From NCBI RefSeq assembly GCF_002101335.1, contig NZ_CP020773.1, positions 744,001-808,000 on the forward strand: a DNA stretch of 64,000 bases, given 5' to 3'. A program made the position numbers and the translations under genes. Origin of the DNA: Staphylococcus lutrae (lineage in GTDB: Bacteria; Bacillota; Bacilli; Staphylococcales; Staphylococcaceae). Of this stretch, positions 46,464 through 55,762 are shown piece after piece. Position 1 is the first letter of the stretch. Each line of letters opens with the position of its first letter. The notes beneath the pieces are model-generated. The model had not been told where the DNA came from, made no database searches, and saw only the letters and a program-made list of their open reading frames with translations.

Positions 46464-46561
46464 AATCACAAAGCCTGCGTTCAATCCTTCTCGTGACACA
46501 TGACGATCAATAGGCCATCATTCGATAGCGGATTTGACAACTTCTCCTATATCATCCTTCG

Positions 46562-47467
46562 TCACTTACTTTTTACTACAGAAAGGACGACGACCATTAA
46601 TATAATGAGCAAAACCCCCACTAATTGCCATCCACCGAACGTCACATGCAACCAAAACACTGAAGCCACAAGCGCCATCAATGGTTCAATCGTCCCAAGC
46701 AAGCCCGCTTCGTGCGGAAATAAATAATGTAAACTATCAATATAAAACCAGAATGCGAGCATCGTTCCAAATATAATCGCAAACCAGAAATACAAGTGGG
46801 TTTCTAATGTCCATGTCGATAGTGCCACTTCCCAAGGCGGATGGAAGAAGCTGAGTGCAATGCCTCCGATGAGCATCGCCCAACCTACGACATTTAATGA
46901 TCCCCAACGTGCTAATAATTTCACTGGATAAATCGTATAAAAAGCCAACGCTACAGCAGAGAGTAATCCCCATATGATGGCTGCTCGTGGGACTTGTAAG
47001 TTTTGTAGATGACCATTTGTCAGTAATAAGTAAGTCCCTGATAATGCTAAAATGACGGCCACAACCTCTTTGATGCCCACTTTTGTTACTTTTGTTATCA
47101 CTAAATAAAAAATGATGACGATTGGACCGAGGTATTGTAGCAATGTAGCGACTGCAGCATTGCCGTGATGAATCGAGGACATAAATGTATATTGAACGGC
47201 TAACATTCCCAAAATACCATAAATGATAATTTGAATTCTGGCATGCTTATCCCACCATATGACAAACACTTTGGGACCTTGTGTCAACAGCGCAATGATA
47301 ATTAACATGCTCCCTGAAATCATCAATCGTACTGCAACAAACCATGTGACTTCAACATTTGCATGTTGAAACAGCCATTGTGACACTGTTCCACCTATGC
47401 CCCAAAACGAAGCACCGATAATGACAAGTAAATAACCTAGCCACCGTTTTTGATGTTGTTGCGTCAT
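46562..47467 (-). CDS. EamA-family DMT transporter
   Basis: About 301 residues with ten hydrophobic helices in two EamA repeats: LGYLLVIIGASFWGIGGTVSQWLF at the N-terminus and GLLSAVALAFYTIYPVKLLARWG opening the second, ending with HEAGLLGTIEPLMALVASVFWLHV. Such proteins export metabolites or drugs, and the substrate is unknown. ATG 47467, seven bases after GGAGAG, is preferred to the longer start. Monocistronic. Confidence 0.85.
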   Translation of the reverse strand: MTQQHQKRWLGYLLVIIGASFWGIGGTVSQWLFQHANVEVTWFVAVRLMISGSMLIIIALLTQGPKVFVIWWDKHARIQIIIYGILGMLAVQYTFMSSIHHGNAAVATLLQYLGPIVIIFYLVITKVTKVGIKEVVAVILALSGTYLLLTNGHLQNLQVPRAAIIWGLLSAVALAFYTIYPVKLLARWGSLNVVGWAMLIGGIALSFFHPPWEVALSTWTLETHLYFWFAIIFGTMLAFWFYIDSLHYLFPHEAGLLGTIEPLMALVASVFWLHVTFGGWQLVGVLLIILMVVVLSVVKSK

Positions 47468-47573
47468 AGGTCGTCTCTCCTTTTCCAAATAGATTAGTTT
47501 TTAATCTAACATGAGACGCCGCGACTGGCAATAAAGTATGTGCGTAGACTTAAAAAACAATCATGCAGACCCT

Positions 47574-48647
47574 TTACCAAATGATTTGTTCCACTGTCTC
47601 ATCATCCAATGAACGAACGACTTCAGTCACTAATTTAACGGCCGCTTGATAATCTTTCTGATGAAGTACGGAGACATTAGAATGCATATAACGAAGTGGG
47701 ATAGCAATCGAAATAGAAGGTACACCATCTAAAGCCGTATGTATACTCCCCGCATCCGTTCCACCGCCTGGAATGACATCCCATTGAATCGCAATATCAT
47801 GTGCTTTCGCTATGTTCTTCATGTGACGAATTAAGCCGACATGACCAATATGTGTCGCATCTAAATTCAATACAATCGGACCATTTCCTAGTTGGGCAGT
47901 CCCTTCGTTTTCTAACCCCGGCGTATCATAGGCGATTCCGACGTCTACCGCAATCGCTAAATCGGGTTTGATTTTATGTGCCGCAACTTTAGCCCCACGT
48001 AATCCTACTTCTTCTTGGACATTCGCCCCCGCAACGAGATGCACTTGAAGCGCTTCATTTTGAAGTTCATCCATCACATCCACCGCTAATGCACAACCAA
48101 AGCGATTGTCAAATGCTTTTGCTGTCATGTAGTTATCATTTAACAGCGTTTCAAATTCAGAATAAGGCGTAATCATATTCCCCGCTTCGATTCCGGCTGC
48201 TTCAACTTCAGCTTTATCCCTTGCACCGACGTCAATAAACATCGTTTTAATATCTACTGTTTTTTGACGCGCTTCAGCACTTAAAAGATGCGGTGGTTTT
48301 GACCCAATAATGCCTCGGATTTGTCGACCTTCAGCTGTTGTAATCGTTACTTTTTGTGATAACATCACTTGATTCCACCAACTTCCTACAGGTGTAAACC
48401 GAATAAATCCCTTCTCATCGATTTTTGTCACCATGAATCCCACTTCATCAAGATGACCTGAAATCATAATCGTTCGTTTACCCGTACGAGATAGTTTTTT
48501 GCCAAAAACGCCCCCTAAATTGTCATAGATCATTTCATCACTCGCCGGCTCTAATAAATCCTTCATCACCTTTTTAACATTGTATTCGTGTCCAGCAATG
48601 CCATGAAGATCCGTCAGTCGTTGCAGTAATTGTTTTGTCTCTTTCAT
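47574..48647 (-). CDS. M42-family aminopeptidase
   Basis: 357 residues. A dinuclear metal peptidase of the PepA/FrvX (M42) group: metal ligands in ISGHLDEVGFM (His, Asp), ANVQEEVGLRGA (catalytic Glu and ligand Glu), VDVGIAYDTPG, and PGGGTDAGSIH with a late His in IPLRYMHSNVSVLH. It trims N-terminal residues from peptides in the cytosol, often as a dodecamer. ATG 48647, nine bases after GGAAG, is preferred to the TTG three codons earlier. Confidence 0.87.
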   Translation of the reverse strand: MKETKQLLQRLTDLHGIAGHEYNVKKVMKDLLEPASDEMIYDNLGGVFGKKLSRTGKRTIMISGHLDEVGFMVTKIDEKGFIRFTPVGSWWNQVMLSQKVTITTAEGRQIRGIIGSKPPHLLSAEARQKTVDIKTMFIDVGARDKAEVEAAGIEAGNMITPYSEFETLLNDNYMTAKAFDNRFGCALAVDVMDELQNEALQVHLVAGANVQEEVGLRGAKVAAHKIKPDLAIAVDVGIAYDTPGLENEGTAQLGNGPIVLNLDATHIGHVGLIRHMKNIAKAHDIAIQWDVIPGGGTDAGSIHTALDGVPSISIAIPLRYMHSNVSVLHQKDYQAAVKLVTEVVRSLDDETVEQIIW

Positions 48648-48785
48648 GTTATACAACTTCCTTTCTCACACTATATTGTCATTATCATATCAAAAATCAT
48701 GCAATACTATTGACTTTATGCTTTACGTTCATAACGAACGCCTTGTTTCAAATGGTGCAACGCTAGGCTTCCCATAACATCCACA

Positions 48786-48815
48786 TTGATTTGTCCATTT
48801 TGAAAGCATTATAAT
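48786..48815 (+). promoter_or_regulatory. Promoter of the amidohydrolase-dehydrogenase operon
   Basis: -35 TTGATT (48786-48791), an 18-base spacer, -10 TATAAT (48810-48815), 47 bases before the ATG. Confidence 0.55.
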
Positions 48816-48861
48816 AAAAGTATCAATTTGAGATCATATTAATCCAAAGGCGGTGTAATTT

Positions 48862-50055
48862 ATGGAACCATTACGCGATAAACTATTTGCACTTTTAAAT
48901 GACAGAGAAGAAAAAATGATTGAAATTCGACGGCATTTGCATCAACATCCTGAACTCTCATTTAAAGAAGCTGAGACATCAGCCTATTTACAATCATTTT
49001 ATAAAGACAAAGATGTCAAACTTCATCTCAATTTGAATGGTCAACACGGTTTTGTTGTCGAAATTCAAGGTAACGGGCCGGGTAAAACGATCGCATTACG
49101 TGCTGATTTCGATGCATTGCCCATTCGAGAAGAAGCCGCTGTCGACTTCCGTTCTGACAACGATGGTGTGATGCATGCTTGTGGACATGACGCACACTCT
49201 GCCTATCTTGTCATGCTCGCCGACGCTCTGATTGAATTAAAAAACGAGTGGTCAGGAACGATTAAAATCGTCCATCAACATGCAGAAGAAGTGCCTCCTG
49301 GTGGTGCATTAGACATCCTACAGTCCGGTGTTTTAGATGATGTTGATGAAATTTATGGGATTCATTTATTCCCTAGCATAGATACAGGCATCATTGAAGT
49401 TCTTGCCGGTGCTGCATTTGCTGGACGTAGTAACTTTGACATCAGCATTCAAGGACTTGGCGGACATGCGGCAATGCCTCAACATACGAAAGATGCACTC
49501 GTCGCAGGGGCTCACCTTGTGACAACATTGCAAACGGTTGTATCTCGACGAACTGATCCAAGTGAATCGTTAGTCATTACTGTCGGAGCATTTGAAGCAC
49601 CTGGAGGTTATAATGTTATTCAAGATCATGTCACTTTGAAAGGCACTATACGTTATCTCAACTCAGATTTAAAATCTTTTGCCAAACAAGAAATCCAACG
49701 TATTGCGAACGGGATTGCAGCAACGTTTGATGTTGAAGTTGACGTCAAAGTTGTCGACGACTATCCAACATTATATAACGATACGCAAACGACAGAAGCT
49801 GTCAAAGCGGCCTTATCCAATTCTGAAGGCCAATATTTCACCACTTTACAAGAAGGTAAAAAAATGATGGGCTCTGAAGACTTCGCACATTACCTCACAC
49901 GTATTCCAGGCACTTTCTTCATTGTTGGCAGCCGCCCCGACGGTATGAAAACACCTTATTTTAATCATCATCCAAAGTTTGTCATTAATGAAAAAAGCTT
50001 GCTCATCTCAGCCAAATCATTAGGCGAAGTTGTACTCCATCGTCTAACAAACTAA
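48862..50055 (+). CDS. M20-family amidohydrolase (N-acyl-amino-acid hydrolase type)
   Basis: 397 residues. RRHLHQHPELSFKE opens the protein, and metal ligands appear in HACGHDAH (Cys107, His109, Asp110), HQHAEEVPPGG and a late NHHPKFVINE, the pattern of the M20D group (hippuricase, IAA-amino-acid hydrolase, N-acetyl-diaminopimelate deacetylase). A dimerisation domain lies at about 195-300 (GGHAAMPQHTKDALVAGAHLV). It cleaves an amide between an acyl group and an amino acid; the identity of both is unknown. Only 22 bases separate it from the hydroxyacid dehydrogenase gene, so they form an operon. Confidence 0.87.
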   Translation: MEPLRDKLFALLNDREEKMIEIRRHLHQHPELSFKEAETSAYLQSFYKDKDVKLHLNLNGQHGFVVEIQGNGPGKTIALRADFDALPIREEAAVDFRSDNDGVMHACGHDAHSAYLVMLADALIELKNEWSGTIKIVHQHAEEVPPGGALDILQSGVLDDVDEIYGIHLFPSIDTGIIEVLAGAAFAGRSNFDISIQGLGGHAAMPQHTKDALVAGAHLVTTLQTVVSRRTDPSESLVITVGAFEAPGGYNVIQDHVTLKGTIRYLNSDLKSFAKQEIQRIANGIAATFDVEVDVKVVDDYPTLYNDTQTTEAVKAALSNSEGQYFTTLQEGKKMMGSEDFAHYLTRIPGTFFIVGSRPDGMKTPYFNHHPKFVINEKSLLISAKSLGEVVLHRLTN

Positions 50056-50077
50056 TATTTTTTGAGGAGGAATTGTC

Positions 50078-51028
50078 ATGTCAAACAAGTTAGCACTTAT
50101 TGGCTTAGGCCATGTAGGAAGCCAAATTTTAACAGACATCCAATACACAGGGCGCTTTCAAGACATCCTGTTAATTGATACTGACTTGAATCGCGCAGAA
50201 GGAGAAGCACTGGATCATACGCATTTTCAAGGGTTAGGCGGCTCACACCGTACCCGTATCAAAGTGGGAACATACGATATGCTGAGTGATGTGGACCTCA
50301 TTATTATTTCTGCAAGTATTCCGTCTGATGCAACGATGGGAGACCGTACAAAACTCACTACGGGCAATGCAAAAATCATCCAGGACATTATGTCACAAAT
50401 TACAGCCGTCACAACTTCACCTCATATTATGATGATTTCTAACCCTGTAGATACGATGACTTACTTAGCGGAAACGCACCATGCCTATCCTCATCAAAAA
50501 TTGATTGGAACAGGGACGATGTTAGAGTCTTCACGTTTTCGTACATTAATTGCCGATCATTATCAGGTGGACCCAAAAAGTGTAGAAGCTTTTGTGATTG
50601 GTGAACATGGTAAAACGACTGTACCCGTATGGAGTCGTGTACGCATCGCAGGCATGTCATTAGAAGAATATGAGGCGTTCAGCGGCCTGCCATCTATTTC
50701 AAAACAACACATTCGCGATCAAATTGATCAAGTTTCATTCGATGTCATGCATAAAAAAGGTTGGACAAATTCTGCGATTTCCCGTGTTGCAGTAGATTTA
50801 GCAGAAGCCATTTTCTATGATGAAAACCGTATTTTACCTGTCACAACAGTGCATAAGCAAGTATACGATTATCAAAACGTTGCGTTTAGCTTACCAACAA
50901 GAGTCAATCGCGAGGGACATCATGAAATCTTTGCCCTTGCGCTAGATGAAGAAGAAAAAGTCGCACTCGATCATTCTGTTGCATATATTAAAGAAGCGAT
51001 TGAAGCGGCAAAAGCTGCAATACAATAA
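50078..51028 (+). CDS. L-2-hydroxyacid dehydrogenase (LDH/L-HicDH family)
   Basis: 316 residues. NAD site LIGLGHVGS (residues 8-16), Asp34 for NAD preference, ISNPVD (120-125), and catalytic His177 in IGEHGKT. The substrate loop ATMGDRTKL resembles L-2-hydroxyisocaproate dehydrogenase (TGDRFAEL) more than classical lactate dehydrogenase, so a bulkier 2-oxo acid is likely. The aspartate that normally pairs with the His in LDxxR is Glu150 here (MLESSR). It lies 22 bases after the M20 amidohydrolase with a strong GAGGAGG site. True lactate dehydrogenase function is not excluded. Confidence 0.82.
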   Translation: MSNKLALIGLGHVGSQILTDIQYTGRFQDILLIDTDLNRAEGEALDHTHFQGLGGSHRTRIKVGTYDMLSDVDLIIISASIPSDATMGDRTKLTTGNAKIIQDIMSQITAVTTSPHIMMISNPVDTMTYLAETHHAYPHQKLIGTGTMLESSRFRTLIADHYQVDPKSVEAFVIGEHGKTTVPVWSRVRIAGMSLEEYEAFSGLPSISKQHIRDQIDQVSFDVMHKKGWTNSAISRVAVDLAEAIFYDENRILPVTTVHKQVYDYQNVAFSLPTRVNREGHHEIFALALDEEEKVALDHSVAYIKEAIEAAKAAIQ

Positions 51029-51123
51029 GCGTCAGTCATGAACGGTGTTGTTGATTGACCTGCAAAATTCATGCGTTACGCTGAAAAATGTCCATGACAC
51101 GCGTCTCGGTTTTAAACATAATC

Positions 51124-51175
51124 AAAAATTGGAAAAGTGACATGCAAACCCCTACGCTCACTTTTCCAATTTTTT
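51124..51175 (+). terminator. Terminator of the amidohydrolase-dehydrogenase operon
   Basis: AAAAATTGGAAAAGTGA pairs perfectly with 51158-51174, followed by Ts. The rest of 51029-51387 shows no gene. Confidence 0.85.
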
Positions 51176-51387
51176 GTTGCATACAAAAAAGCGCACTCAT
51201 TTCTATCGTTCCATGTCACTCAACGATCATAACGGCGAAATGATGCGCCCATGCTTAATTTTTCTATTCATATGATGAACAAGCATTTTTCTCCTGATTC
51301 ACGTTCATTCGGGTAGAACCATCGACTTTTCAGCACATTCCCTGATGTCATGATTGGAGATAAAATGGGGGTCCTTAGATCCACACC

Positions 51388-51744
51388 TTACTTCAACTTA
51401 TATTCTTCATTAAAATAACTATATTTCGCTTTCTTATCATGCTTCTTCGTTTCAGAATCAAACCCTTGCAAGAAAAAGCCACGTTTTAAATGGATTGGTT
51501 GCGCAATATACGTATTTTTTTCGTCACCTTTAAGTGTTAACTCTTTATAAAAAATACCTTTTCTCGGATCGTATTCTTCTTTTTCTTTAATAATCTTTTC
51601 AGTCAAATGATTTTCAGTCAAATATTGATCAATCATTTTTAAATTTTGACTTTTTTGGTATCCTTTATATGCAAAGAACCCTGCAGCAACAATGACAAAT
51701 AGAAGAGCCAACGTCAAAATGATACCGATTATTTTTTTTAACAT
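51388..51744 (-). CDS. DUF3139-family small membrane protein
   Basis: About 118 residues. A membrane helix (IIGIILTLALLFVIVAAGFFAYKGY, about 4-28) precedes a hydrophilic domain containing YLTENHLTEKIIKEKEEYDPRKGIFYKEL, the pattern of staphylococcal DUF3139 proteins. Function unknown. ATG 51744, eight bases after GGAGG, is preferred to the longer start. It diverges from the rocB-like gene. Confidence 0.75.
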   Translation of the reverse strand: MLKKIIGIILTLALLFVIVAAGFFAYKGYQKSQNLKMIDQYLTENHLTEKIIKEKEEYDPRKGIFYKELTLKGDEKNTYIAQPIHLKRGFFLQGFDSETKKHDKKAKYSYFNEEYKLK

Positions 51745-51932
51745 GTCCTGTGCCTCCACTTTATTCAATCTTATTTTCTATCTTATCATAAAACGCTTTC
51801 CGACAACTAAAGGAACTTTTTGACGTCACATAACCGTCAAATTATCAATCTGCCATAGGGTCAGTTGGCAAATTTAATGAAAGCCTTTACAATTGAATTG
51901 TATGACCTTTTCGTATACAAAGGAGAGATGGT

Positions 51933-53540
51933 ATGAATACCCAATGGCAAACACCTACTGAAAGAGCAACACTTTTAAAATCACTCGTTGCTCACGAAAG
52001 TATCACCCATTCCAAAGGTGAGCAAACATTTCCATATTTTATAAAAGAAACATTAATGTCTTTAAAATATTTCCAACATCATCCAGACCATATTCGCCTT
52101 GTGTCTACTGATGATGAACGCCATGCAGTGATGGCATTTTATCAAGCGCCGACATCAAAAGAGACGATCACGTTAATCAGTCATTTTGACACTGTAGGCA
52201 TTGAAGATTTTGGCGCCTACCAAAGCGAGGCGTTCGACATGACACAATTGACTGCCAAATTCAAACAAGATATCGCGCATTTTGACCAAGAAACGCAAGC
52301 CGACATTCAATCAGGTGAATACTTATTTGGCCGTGGGAGCATGGATATGAAAGCCGGCTTAATGTTACATTTATCCCTTATTGAAAAGGCGATACTTGAA
52401 CAATGGGATGTCAATCTCATCCTCATCACGGTACCTGACGAAGAAGTGACTTCAAAAGGGATGCATGTCGCTGTGGCCGAATTAGCGCGATTATGTCAGC
52501 AATATCAGTTAAAAATTAAACTGCATCTCAATAGCGAACCGACATTTCAACAAGAAGGTGATGATATCCATTACTTCTATACAGGCTCAATTGGTAAAAT
52601 TATGCCCGGTGCCCTCGTATATGGTCGTGAAACGCACGTCGGTACACCGGCACTAGGTTTGAGTTCTAATTTTGTGATGAGCTATATTCTTCAAGAGGTT
52701 GAGTATCATTGTCGCTTTAAAGAAACGTTTGAAAATGAAACAACGCCGATGCCTGTCACTTTGCGTCTCAATGACATCAAACAGCACTACGACGTACAAA
52801 CCCCGTTTCGAACTGTCGCATTGTTTAATCTATTTTTATATGAAAAAAATGCCAATGAGGTATTTCAACAGTTCAATGAAGCCGTTCGTGAAGGAATTGA
52901 TCAAGCATTCCAAGTTTATCAAAAGCGTGTGCAACATGAGGGAATCACCCATACGCTACATATACAGATGATGACTTACCAACAATTATATGCCCATGCT
53001 TGTCAACAATTAGGTGAAGCTACTGTACAAGCAATCATTCATGCGTCTATTCAACAGGCCCAAGAGCCACACGAACAGGCGATTTTCGTTATCGATGAAC
53101 TGATGCAACACTGTAACGCACTGGGTCCTACCGTTGTCACATTTTTCGCTCCGCCGTACTATCCGGCAACCAATGCGTCATACCATCCGCGCATTGAATC
53201 GATGAATGCGCGCTTACAATCGGTGGCAATGACACAATTCAATCGCGTATCAACACGCATCCATTATTTTAATGGGATTAGTGACTTGAGTTACGTCTCT
53301 CCCTCACCGAATGGCTCAGGTTTTGATGCATTTCGAGATAACACGCCAGTATTTGGTCGAACATATCATATTCCTTTCGATGCGATCGAACAAATACAAG
53401 CGCCTTTCTTGAATTGCGGACCTATCGGAAAAGATGCACATAAAATAACAGAACGCATCCACCAAAAAAGTGCGTTTGAAGAGTTACCTGTCTTATTGGT
53501 AGACCTGATTCAACATCATTTTTTATCGCCCAACGTATAA
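51933..53540 (+). CDS. RocB-like M20-family protein
   Basis: 535 residues, the length and layout of RocB (arginine utilisation) proteins, an M20 peptidase branch of unproven reaction. Metal-site motifs are visible: TLISHFDTVG, FGRGSMDMKAGLML, TVPDEEVTSKGM, and a C-terminal HKITERIHQKS. In Bacillus, RocB accompanies arginine catabolism, but no other roc genes are nearby. It is monocistronic, with AAAGGAGA before the ATG. Confidence 0.82.
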   Translation: MNTQWQTPTERATLLKSLVAHESITHSKGEQTFPYFIKETLMSLKYFQHHPDHIRLVSTDDERHAVMAFYQAPTSKETITLISHFDTVGIEDFGAYQSEAFDMTQLTAKFKQDIAHFDQETQADIQSGEYLFGRGSMDMKAGLMLHLSLIEKAILEQWDVNLILITVPDEEVTSKGMHVAVAELARLCQQYQLKIKLHLNSEPTFQQEGDDIHYFYTGSIGKIMPGALVYGRETHVGTPALGLSSNFVMSYILQEVEYHCRFKETFENETTPMPVTLRLNDIKQHYDVQTPFRTVALFNLFLYEKNANEVFQQFNEAVREGIDQAFQVYQKRVQHEGITHTLHIQMMTYQQLYAHACQQLGEATVQAIIHASIQQAQEPHEQAIFVIDELMQHCNALGPTVVTFFAPPYYPATNASYHPRIESMNARLQSVAMTQFNRVSTRIHYFNGISDLSYVSPSPNGSGFDAFRDNTPVFGRTYHIPFDAIEQIQAPFLNCGPIGKDAHKITERIHQKSAFEELPVLLVDLIQHHFLSPNV

Positions 53541-53576
53541 CTTGAATCATTGCCCAGTCTTGACGACCTATCAACA

Positions 53577-53622
53577 AAGCGGCGGTTATGACATCACATC
53601 ATCATGTCATAACCGCCACTTT
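53577..53622. terminator. Bidirectional terminator between rocB-like gene and narT
   Basis: GGCGGTTATGACAT (53581-53594) pairs with ATGTCATAACCGCC (53604-53617). A TTTT follows on the plus strand. Confidence 0.78.
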
Positions 53623-53655
53623 TCATATCAATATCTCATATTCGATTTATCTTTT

Positions 53656-54825
53656 TCACGATAACGCACGTGTGTTTTTCTCACGTTTTGAGAGGTTAAA
53701 CATTGTGAATAGCGCTATCAATCCCAACACACCTAGCAAAATAAATGCGAAATGACTCGTACCTGTCATCGCAGTGACTGCTGAAATAACAAGCGGTGGG
53801 AAAAAGCCACCAAGTCCTCCCATCATTGAGACGATACCGTTCGCAACACCTGCTTCTTTCGTAAAATAAAATGGTACTAATTTAAACACTAAACCATTAC
53901 CAATCCCTGCACAAACACTGACTGTCAAACAGCCCACTGTAAAGAGAAAGATTTGGTGAGACACCCCTAAGATTAATGCACCAACAATCATAATCGAGAA
54001 GAACACTTTCAACATCGTAACCGCATTTAATTTATCCCCTAAAATGCCTCCGAGTGGTCTCAAACATGTCGCCAATGCAATAAATATCCCCGTACGGATC
54101 CCGGCATCTACTTTGTCAATCCCAAAATTTTGCACGAGGAAGTTCGGCAAAAACAATCCAAATGCAACGAACGAACCGAACGTAATAAAATACCATAGAC
54201 TTAAATAATATAACTTGTAATTTTTCATTAAAATCCGTGTTTGCTCAACGAGAGGGACTTTTACTTTAGGTTCATTCCGGTCCCCCAAGAAAAACATCAA
54301 TAATGCAAACACTGCCATCACCACTAAATAACTCCGCACTGTATTCTGCCAACCGATAACGCCAGCGATAGGCGGTGCTAAAAATGATGATACGGCTGTC
54401 CCCAAGTTCCCCATACCATAAATGCCATTTGCAAGACCGACTTTATCCTTTGAAAAATATTTAGGAAGTGAGGTCACACCAACAGAGAAGATCGCGCCAC
54501 CTACGCCAAGGAAGAAACCTGCAAACATCAACGCGCCAGGAGAATTTGCTTGACTGAGTAGAAAAATTGGTGCCAATAAAATAATAAAACTTGTAAAAAA
54601 CACCCATTTAGCTCCAACAATATTCGTTAAATAACCAAACGGTACACGTAACACAGAACCGAGAATGACCGGAATAGCCAATATGATTGACAATTGTGCA
54701 CTCGTGATTTGAATATCTTGTGAAATAAATGGCATTAAGGGTGCAATAATACTCCAGGCCATAAATCCAGCTACTAGACTCAACGTTTGGAGTAAAAGTT
54801 GTACACCACCTTTAGATTGATTCAT
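53656..54825 (-). CDS. narT: NarT, nitrate/nitrite transporter (MFS)
   Basis: 389 residues, the size of NarT of S. carnosus and S. aureus. A twelve-helix NarK-type MFS protein: [21 protein letters not shown] in helix 1, [38 protein letters not shown] and [38 protein letters not shown] carry the paired nitrate-signature motifs (the two G-rich segments). It imports nitrate and exports nitrite during anaerobic respiration. It follows nreC in the same direction with its own upstream region. Confidence 0.92.
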   Translation of the reverse strand: MNQSKGGVQLLLQTLSLVAGFMAWSIIAPLMPFISQDIQITSAQLSIILAIPVILGSVLRVPFGYLTNIVGAKWVFFTSFIILLAPIFLLSQANSPGALMFAGFFLGVGGAIFSVGVTSLPKYFSKDKVGLANGIYGMGNLGTAVSSFLAPPIAGVIGWQNTVRSYLVVMAVFALLMFFLGDRNEPKVKVPLVEQTRILMKNYKLYYLSLWYFITFGSFVAFGLFLPNFLVQNFGIDKVDAGIRTGIFIALATCLRPLGGILGDKLNAVTMLKVFFSIMIVGALILGVSHQIFLFTVGCLTVSVCAGIGNGLVFKLVPFYFTKEAGVANGIVSMMGGLGGFFPPLVISAVTAMTGTSHFAFILLGVLGLIALFTMFNLSKREKNTRALS

Positions 54826-54928
54826 TTCTCATTCACCTTTCTTTACTTATGACTTCATACACCATATCGACACTTTTCGAGTGTGCAACTCAGGTATGTC
54901 TTGTAATTTCAACTCCAGTTTACCGTTA

Positions 54929-54960
54929 TTGTGAATTTTATAACATAAGGATTTACCCTA
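54929..54960 (-). promoter_or_regulatory. Rex-like site beside an NreC-like box upstream of narT
   Basis: TTGTGAATTTTATAACAT (54929-54946) agrees with the Rex consensus at 15 of 18 positions. AAGGATTTACCCTA (54947-54960) agrees with the NreC pattern TAGGG-N4-CCCTA at 8 of 10. They abut, about 105 bases before the narT start. Both are imperfect, so confidence is modest. Confidence 0.4.
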
Positions 54961-55093
54961 TTCTTGCGCGGAATATCCCCCTAACAGCCACGGACATCCA
55001 ATCGTTTTCGCGACCTCATTTAACGGTACAATTTGTCAATTCGATATTAAATTAATAAAAGTGCGATAACAGGCATCATGCCTGTCACCACAC

Positions 55094-55744
55094 TTAAAAA
55101 TCTAGTAATTTTTTCTTCAGCGCATACTCTACTAATTCCGGCTTCGACTTCAAATTTAATTTATCCATAATCCGCGTTTTATGTGCTTCCACTGTTTTCA
55201 CAGAAACAAAGAGCTTTTCAGCGATATCCTTGTTCCCATATCCTTTGGCGATCAATGGTAAAATCTCCAATTCCCGCTTCGATAATATTTTAAAAGGATC
55301 ATTCGAATATTCTCCATCATTGGAAGCATTCACAAATTCCTTAACTAAAGACGTCGTCATCTTTGGATCGATATACGTTTCACCTCGATACACGGTACGA
55401 ATGGCTAATAGCAACTGCTCATCTGGCGCATTTTTCAAAATATAACCACTTGCCCCACTTCTAAGCACATGGAATAAATACTCTTCATCATCATACATGG
55501 TTAATATAAGAATTTTCGTATTGGGAAAACTGTCTAAAATTTTACTTGTCGCAATCAATCCCGATTCACCAGGGGGCATGCTCAAATCCATGATTAATAC
55601 ATCAGGGGCATGCGCCATCACTTTTTGGTAAGCCTCAACCCCATCTGCTGCTGTTCCTACGACCTCCATATCCTCTTGAAAGTTTAATATCATAGAGAAA
55701 CCTGTGCGTACAACCGCATGATCATCAGCAATAACGATTCTCAT
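55094..55744 (-). CDS. nreC: NreC, nitrogen-regulation response regulator
   Basis: 216 residues. A receiver domain has Asp7-Asp8 and phosphorylatable Asp53 (LIMDLSMP). A LuxR-type helix-turn-helix is at about 150-210 ([56 protein letters not shown]). Phosphorylated by NreB under anoxia, it activates narGHJI, nir and narT. It lies 18 bases after nreB in the operon narGHJI-nreABC. GAGGGG precedes the ATG. Confidence 0.95.
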   Translation of the reverse strand: MRIVIADDHAVVRTGFSMILNFQEDMEVVGTAADGVEAYQKVMAHAPDVLIMDLSMPPGESGLIATSKILDSFPNTKILILTMYDDEEYLFHVLRSGASGYILKNAPDEQLLLAIRTVYRGETYIDPKMTTSLVKEFVNASNDGEYSNDPFKILSKRELEILPLIAKGYGNKDIAEKLFVSVKTVEAHKTRIMDKLNLKSKPELVEYALKKKLLDF

Positions 55745-55762
55745 ACTACATTCCCCTCACTT

